Assembly (NCBI GenBank): GCA_050115015.1
Contig: JASFRI010000181.1
Location: 1-8,330, forward strand
Direction: 5' to 3'
From: JASFRI01 sp050115015
GTDB lineage: Bacteria; Acidobacteriota; Polarisedimenticolia; CBDVAL01
Length of the DNA: 8,330 nt
Shown: positions 5,617-8,330 of the stretch, one piece after another
How the letters are laid out: each line of letters opens with the position of its first letter
Numbering within the stretch: the stretch's first letter is position 1
Translations under genes and position numbers: made by a program
Notes under the pieces: model-generated
Told to the model about the DNA's origin: nothing
Seen by the model: only the letters and a program-made list of their open reading frames with translations
The model's database searches: none

Positions 5617-6163
5617 ACGGGATCCGCGGGTGGCGCGCCAGCCACCAGAACCCGCAGATCACCAGGGCATGGTGGATCGTCCCGTCGGCTATCCGGGCCG
5701 GGACGTCGTCCAGCGGATGGAGCTCCACGGCCAGGTCCTCGCCGGGATCCTGGCGCGGCTCACGGATCTTCCGGCAGTCCGTGAACAGGAAGGTATGGCA
5801 GCGGTTCGTCAGGAACGCCGGGTTGGGCGTGACCGTGCCGACCGCCTCCGGTCCCACGCCGCGGTAGCCGGTCTCCTCCAGGAGCTCGCGGGCGGCGGCG
5901 GTGGGCGGCTCCTCCCCCGGGTCCACCATCCCCCCGGGGATCTCCAGGGTGAACTGCGCGGTCCCGTGGCGCCACTGCCGCACGAACACGACCCGCCGGT
6001 CCCGTGTCAGGGCGATCACGTTCACCCAGTCCGGGGCCTCGAGCCGGGTGACCGTGCGGCCACCACCGGTGCGCGGGGAGCGCGTCCGGAGCCGGCGCAC
6101 GCGGAAGATCCCCGCGTCCGCGACGAGCTGCTCTTCCCCGGCCTCCCAGGGCCTCAGGGGCAT
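5609..6163 (-). CDS. NUDIX hydrolase, ADP-ribose pyrophosphatase-like
   Basis: The 184-residue product has a complete NUDIX box: G78-x5-E84-x7-R92-E93-L-L-E96-E97-T-G99-Y100. It thus keeps the metal-binding glutamates and should cleave a nucleoside diphosphate linked to another group, giving a nucleoside monophosphate and a phosphorylated moiety. The preceding VVFVRQWRHGTAQFTLEIPGG (59-78) and the later TPNPAFLTNRCHTFLFTDC (112-130) fit the ADP-ribose/nucleoside-sugar pyrophosphatase branch. Substrate is not determined by motif alone. The ATG at 6163 is preceded by GGGAGGGAGGG at good spacing. It is 34 bp downstream of the isochorismatase-family gene on the same strand and probably co-transcribed, with the intervening hairpin presenting the ribosome site in its loop. 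Confidence 0.9.
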   Translation of the reverse strand: MPLRPWEAGEEQLVADAGIFRVRRLRTRSPRTGGGRTVTRLEAPDWVNVIALTRDRRVVFVRQWRHGTAQFTLEIPGGMVDPGEEPPTAAARELLEETGYRGVGPEAVGTVTPNPAFLTNRCHTFLFTDCRKIREPRQDPGEDLAVELHPLDDVPARIADGTIHHALVICGFWWLARHPRIPFP

Positions 6164-6166
6164 GAT

Positions 6167-6197
6167 GGCGCCCTCCCTCCCGGCGCGGCGGGGCGCC
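6167..6197 (-). other. Intercistronic hairpin with the NUDIX Shine-Dalgarno in its loop
   Basis: GGGCGCC (6191-6197) and GGCGCCC (6167-6173) are perfect reverse complements and fill almost the whole gap between the two genes. In the minus-strand mRNA the stem starts directly after the upstream stop. The 17-base loop carries GGGAGGGA, and the closing arm ends three bases before the NUDIX ATG. This could expose or occlude the ribosome site and couple translation of the two genes. Confidence 0.35.
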
Positions 6198-6797
6198 TCA
6201 GCCGAGCTGTCCCTCCCGGAGAAGCTCGTTCAACGCCCGGAACCCCGCGTGGTCCTTCGTCCGGGCCCACTCGAACCCCACGGACTCGTGGTTCGTGATC
6301 TGGGCTCCGGCCTGCCGCATCCTCTCGAGCGCATGGCGGCGGTACTCCTCCCCCCGCCCGCTGACGCACTCCCAGCACAGGTGGACCTGGTTCCCGGTCC
6401 GCAGCAGTTCCAGTACCGTCTGCATCACGCAGACGTGGGCCTCGATCCCGGCCACGACCACCTGCCGCTTCGCGGGGATCACACCGGGGAGCAGCCGGCG
6501 GAGCTCCTGCTCGAACCCCGCATCGCCACAGCACCCGAAGGACACCTTCTCCAGGAACCCCCTGGGCACCTCCAGGGCGTCGAAGGCCTCCCGGATGTCG
6601 GCGTGGGTCGCACCCAGCCCCTTCGGATACTGCTCCGTCAGCAGCACCGGGACCTCGAAGATCCCGGCGATCCGCATCAGGCGGCGCGTCGCGTCGATCA
6701 CCAGGCCGCTGCGCCAGGCCATCTCCAGGATCTTCCCCTGGAGGTCGATGACCACCACGACGCTACGGTCGCGATCCAGCAGTTCCACGGTACCCAA
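6198..6797 (-). CDS. Isochorismatase-family cysteine hydrolase
   Basis: Counting from the TTG start, the 199-residue protein has the Asp-Lys-Cys catalytic set of the isochorismatase/nicotinamidase fold: D18 in VVVVIDLQ, K84 in FLEKVSFGCC and C123 in GIEAHVCVMQT. The block LLTEQYPKGLG (52-62) is typical of the YcaC/ISOC-type branch. These enzymes hydrolyse amides or similar bonds, but most members lack a known substrate. I prefer the TTG at 6797 because GGAGG lies five bases upstream, the length fits the family, and a promoter and palindrome fall just upstream. The frame extends to an ATG at 6884 and a GTG at 6887, but those lack a ribosome site and add about 30 unconserved-looking residues. 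Pairing with a NUDIX hydrolase hints at nucleotide or NAD-related housekeeping, by inference only. Confidence 0.87.
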   Translation of the reverse strand: MGTVELLDRDRSVVVVIDLQGKILEMAWRSGLVIDATRRLMRIAGIFEVPVLLTEQYPKGLGATHADIREAFDALEVPRGFLEKVSFGCCGDAGFEQELRRLLPGVIPAKRQVVVAGIEAHVCVMQTVLELLRTGNQVHLCWECVSGRGEEYRRHALERMRQAGAQITNHESVGFEWARTKDHAGFRALNELLREGQLG

Positions 6798-6828
6798 CGG
6801 CTCCTCCCCCGGTGTCGCGATCTCGGAG

Positions 6829-6869
6829 ATGCTACCGGTCCTCGGCCCCGGCGGGCAACCGCGGTTACC
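6829..6869 (-). promoter_or_regulatory. Candidate promoter and palindrome upstream of the isochorismatase-family gene
   Basis: On the minus strand, TTGCCC (6858-6853) and TAGCAT (6834-6829) each match their sigma70 consensus at 4 of 6 positions, with an 18-bp spacer. This would start transcription near 6822, about 25 bases before the TTG start. The perfect palindrome AACCGCGGTT (6857-6866), extendable to GG-x-N10-x-CC (6854-6869), overlaps the -35 and could be an operator. The match is modest and would be invalid if the longer coding start were used. Confidence 0.3.
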
Positions 6870-6968
6870 GGGCGTCCACGCCATCACGGGTTGCGGGTGA
6901 CCACGCCGGATCCGGCCAGGGCGCCTTCAAGGACGACGAGGGATCCTCCAGAGGGTCGATTTCGCGAG

Positions 6969-6986
6969 GCTCCGCCACCGCGGAGC
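6969..6986 (-). terminator. Hairpin at the stop codon of the ferredoxin-domain gene
   Basis: GCTCCGC (6969-6975) and GCGGAGC (6980-6986) form a perfect 7-bp stem with a four-base loop. Its first base on the minus-strand transcript is the last base of the TAG stop. It is well placed to end transcription before the isochorismatase-family promoter. Only a short AAA/UUU-free tail follows, so this is a terminator-like hairpin without a U-tract. Confidence 0.4.
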
Positions 6987-7801
6987 TACGCCGGCGCGAC
7001 CCGTTGCAGGTCCCCGTTCAGGCCCAGGGTGACCTCCTCCACCGCCAGATCGCCCCGACCGCTCCGCGCCGCGGCCTCCCGGACGATGCGGGTGAGCCCG
7101 CCACAGCAGGGCACCTCCATCCGGACGACGAGGACCCTGGGGATCGATGCCTCCGAGAGGATGGCCGCCAGCTTCTCCGCGTAGGGACGCGCATCATCCA
7201 GCTTCGGGCAGGCGACGACGACGGAGCGGCCCCGCAGGAAGCGCCAGTGGACATCCGCCGAGGCGACCGGTCCGCAGGGGTTCAGCACCACCAGCTCCCG
7301 GTCCCGGAAGAAGGAAGCGCCGGGCTGGACGAGGTGGAGCTGGACCGGCCATTGCCGGAGCTCCGAGGGGATGGCCCGGCGGGGACCCGCACCGCCCAAG
7401 GGCTCCGCCGCCTCGGGGGCGGTCGCCTCGTCGAGGCTCCGGGAGCGGGAGCCGGGGCAGCCTCCTTGGACCGGCGGCACCATCGGCAGGGCCTGCCGGG
7501 GCCGTGGCCCGTGGGCACGCGCCGCGTCCTCGAGGCGGGTCACCGCCGCCGCCCCTCCCCGGCGGGCGACGTGGGCCCTCGTGACCTCGAGGTCGAAGGG
7601 GGCCGCCGCGCGCTGCTCGATGGTGAGGGCACCGGTGGGGCACTCGCCGACGCAGTCGCCGAACCCGTCGCATAGCACGTCGCCCACGAGCCGGGCCACG
7701 CCGTCCACGAGCTGCAGGGCGCCCTCCGCGCAGGCGTCGATGCACTGTCCACAGCCGTCACACAACTCCTCGTCGATGTGGATGATCTTCCGGGCAAGCA
7801 C
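6986..7801 (-). CDS. Ferredoxin-domain protein of unknown function (4Fe-4S plus atypical second cluster motif)
   Basis: The 271-residue protein starts with a ferredoxin domain. Cluster motif one is complete, C14-x2-C17-x2-C20-x3-C24. In motif two the second cysteine is replaced by phenylalanine (C44, F47, C50, C54; CDGFGDCVGECP), so it may hold a 3Fe-4S or otherwise modified cluster. A Pro/Ala/Arg-rich middle contains GGCPGS (C115). A C-terminal domain of about 115 residues carries QWPVQLHLVQP, LNPCGP (C176), ACPKLDD (C198) and VRMEVPCCGG (C232-C233), giving further possible metal or thiol sites. I recall this architecture from uncharacterised proteins in anaerobes and sediment bacteria; no function is known to me. 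No membrane segment is seen, so it is probably cytoplasmic. The start is the GTG at 7801, with AGGAGGT four bases upstream, rather than the longer frame to 7846. It is divergent from an ABC transporter gene. Confidence 0.83.
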   Translation of the reverse strand: MLARKIIHIDEELCDGCGQCIDACAEGALQLVDGVARLVGDVLCDGFGDCVGECPTGALTIEQRAAAPFDLEVTRAHVARRGGAAAVTRLEDAARAHGPRPRQALPMVPPVQGGCPGSRSRSLDEATAPEAAEPLGGAGPRRAIPSELRQWPVQLHLVQPGASFFRDRELVVLNPCGPVASADVHWRFLRGRSVVVACPKLDDARPYAEKLAAILSEASIPRVLVVRMEVPCCGGLTRIVREAAARSGRGDLAVEEVTLGLNGDLQRVAPA

Positions 7802-7871
7802 TGGCACCTCCTCCGCCGGGCAGGTCGCGGCCCGCTTCCCTATCATGTTGCTCCGGGAGGACCGGCGGCGC

Positions 7872-7887
7872 CGTGACCGAGGTCACA
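7872..7887. promoter_or_regulatory. CRP/FNR-family-like operator in the divergent intergenic region
   Basis: CGTGA-CCGAGG-TCACA matches the CRP-type consensus TGTGA-N6-TCACA at 9 of 10 specified bases. The core GTGACC-GA-GGTCAC (7873-7886) is a perfect dyad. It sits 71 bases upstream of the ferredoxin-domain start and 96 bases upstream of the ABC-transporter start, in the only 181-bp divergent gap here, so it could regulate either gene. Convincing -35/-10 elements are not visible around it. Confidence 0.4.
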
Positions 7888-7982
7888 GGGACCGGGGAGG
7901 GCCGGCGCGGAGGCAACGCCGAAACCTCGTCACCCCCGCACCGTACAACCAGACGAACTCGACCTGGAGGAGCAAGACCGGC

Positions 7983-8330
7983 ATGAGAGAGATGGGGGAC
8001 GCGATCCGCGTGAAGGGCGTCACGAAGACCTTCGGGACCAAGGTCGCGGTCCGGGACCTGGATCTGAGCGTCCCGAGGGGAAGCCTCTGCGGCTTCATCG
8101 GGCCGAACGGGGCGGGAAAGACCACCTCGATCCGGATGATCATGTCGATCCTGTTCCCGGATCGCGTGGAGATCTCGGTGCTCGGACACCGGTCGGCCCT
8201 CGAGGCGAAGGATCGGATCGGCTACCTGCCGGAGGAGCGTGGCGTCTACAAGAAGATGAAGGTCGCGGCCTTCCTCAAGCACATCGGCCGCCTGAAGGGC
8301 GTCGAGGACGCCGGGATGGACCGGAAGATC
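7983..8330 (+). CDS. ABC transporter ATP-binding subunit, ABC-2/NatA-like (3' truncated by the window)
   Basis: The first 116 residues of an ABC ATPase are present. They include the A-loop aromatic F17 (VTKTFG), a perfect Walker A GPNGAGKTT (40-48) and the Q-loop region IGYLPEERGVYKKMKV (79-94). In that region Glu stands where many ABC proteins have Gln. LPEERG is characteristic of the ATPase of ABC-2-type export systems, including Na+/drug/lipid exporters related to NatA. The signature motif, Walker B and any permease lie beyond the window. The ATG at 7983 has GGAGGAG 10-12 bases upstream, slightly far; an in-frame ATG at 7992 is an alternative. Substrate cannot be inferred. It is divergent from the ferredoxin-domain gene. 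Confidence 0.88.
   Translation, partial: MREMGDAIRVKGVTKTFGTKVAVRDLDLSVPRGSLCGFIGPNGAGKTTSIRMIMSILFPDRVEISVLGHRSALEAKDRIGYLPEERGVYKKMKVAAFLKHIGRLKGVEDAGMDRKI

Noticed and set aside
3415..5784. Very long plus-strand open frame (789 codons)
   Set aside because: It lies antisense to the PLP enzyme and out of frame with the HD-GYP gene. Its product is Arg/Gly/Pro-rich without any domain, typical of shadow frames in GC-rich DNA.
7802..7846. Longer start for the ferredoxin-domain protein
   Set aside because: The extension contains the AGGAGGT ribosome site for the GTG at 7801 and adds residues outside the ferredoxin domain.
1..8330. CRISPR array, transposon, phage or toxin-antitoxin elements
   Set aside because: No regularly spaced repeats, transposase or integrase motifs, target-site duplications or small toxin/antitoxin pairs were seen.

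Overview
The window is GC-rich bacterial DNA with dense, mostly minus-strand genes. Purine-rich Shine-Dalgarno sequences are clear, several starts are GTG or TTG, and some genes overlap by 4 bp (GTGA/ATGA). Nothing fixes the taxon. A short rubrerythrin, two iron-sulfur proteins and a PerR-type regulator suggest a microaerobic or facultatively anaerobic bacterium from a high-GC lineage, possibly an uncultivated soil or sediment group. I see no tRNA, rRNA, CRISPR array, transposon or phage gene.

Layout. Bases 1-75 are the 3' end of a plus-strand gene that converges on a minus-strand operon. Read in its own direction (about 3057 down to 85), that operon encodes a rubredoxin-less rubrerythrin, a two-CCG-domain Fe-S protein of the GlpC/HdrD/GlcF type, a DUF3501 protein and a PerR-like Fur-family repressor. 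The last three genes overlap by 4 bp at each junction. The operon starts in a short AT-rich island (about 3022-3060) holding a promoter and repeated TTGA/TCAA half-sites. I read it as an autoregulated peroxide-defence unit in which the Fe-S protein may pass electrons to the rubrerythrin and DUF3501 has an unknown accessory role. Just upstream, on the same strand, is a Cys/Met-metabolism PLP enzyme (3076-4314).

A plus-strand gene (4538-5590) encodes an HD-GYP protein with a receiver-like N-terminal domain that has lost its phosphorylation residues. A 14-bp perfect palindrome sits between its predicted -35 and -10. It converges on a minus-strand pair, an isochorismatase-family cysteine hydrolase (6198-6797) followed by a NUDIX hydrolase (5609-6163). 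Further upstream on the minus strand is an uncharacterised ferredoxin-domain protein (6986-7801) whose second cluster motif lacks one cysteine. It is divergent from an ABC-2-type transporter ATPase that runs off the window (7983-8330). A CRP/FNR-like palindrome lies between these two.

The best leads are the rubrerythrin/Fe-S/DUF3501/PerR operon with its unusual operator region and RNA hairpins, the degenerate HD-GYP protein with its palindromic promoter, and the atypical ferredoxin-domain protein. All functional statements rest on motif reading and family knowledge; no database search was run.
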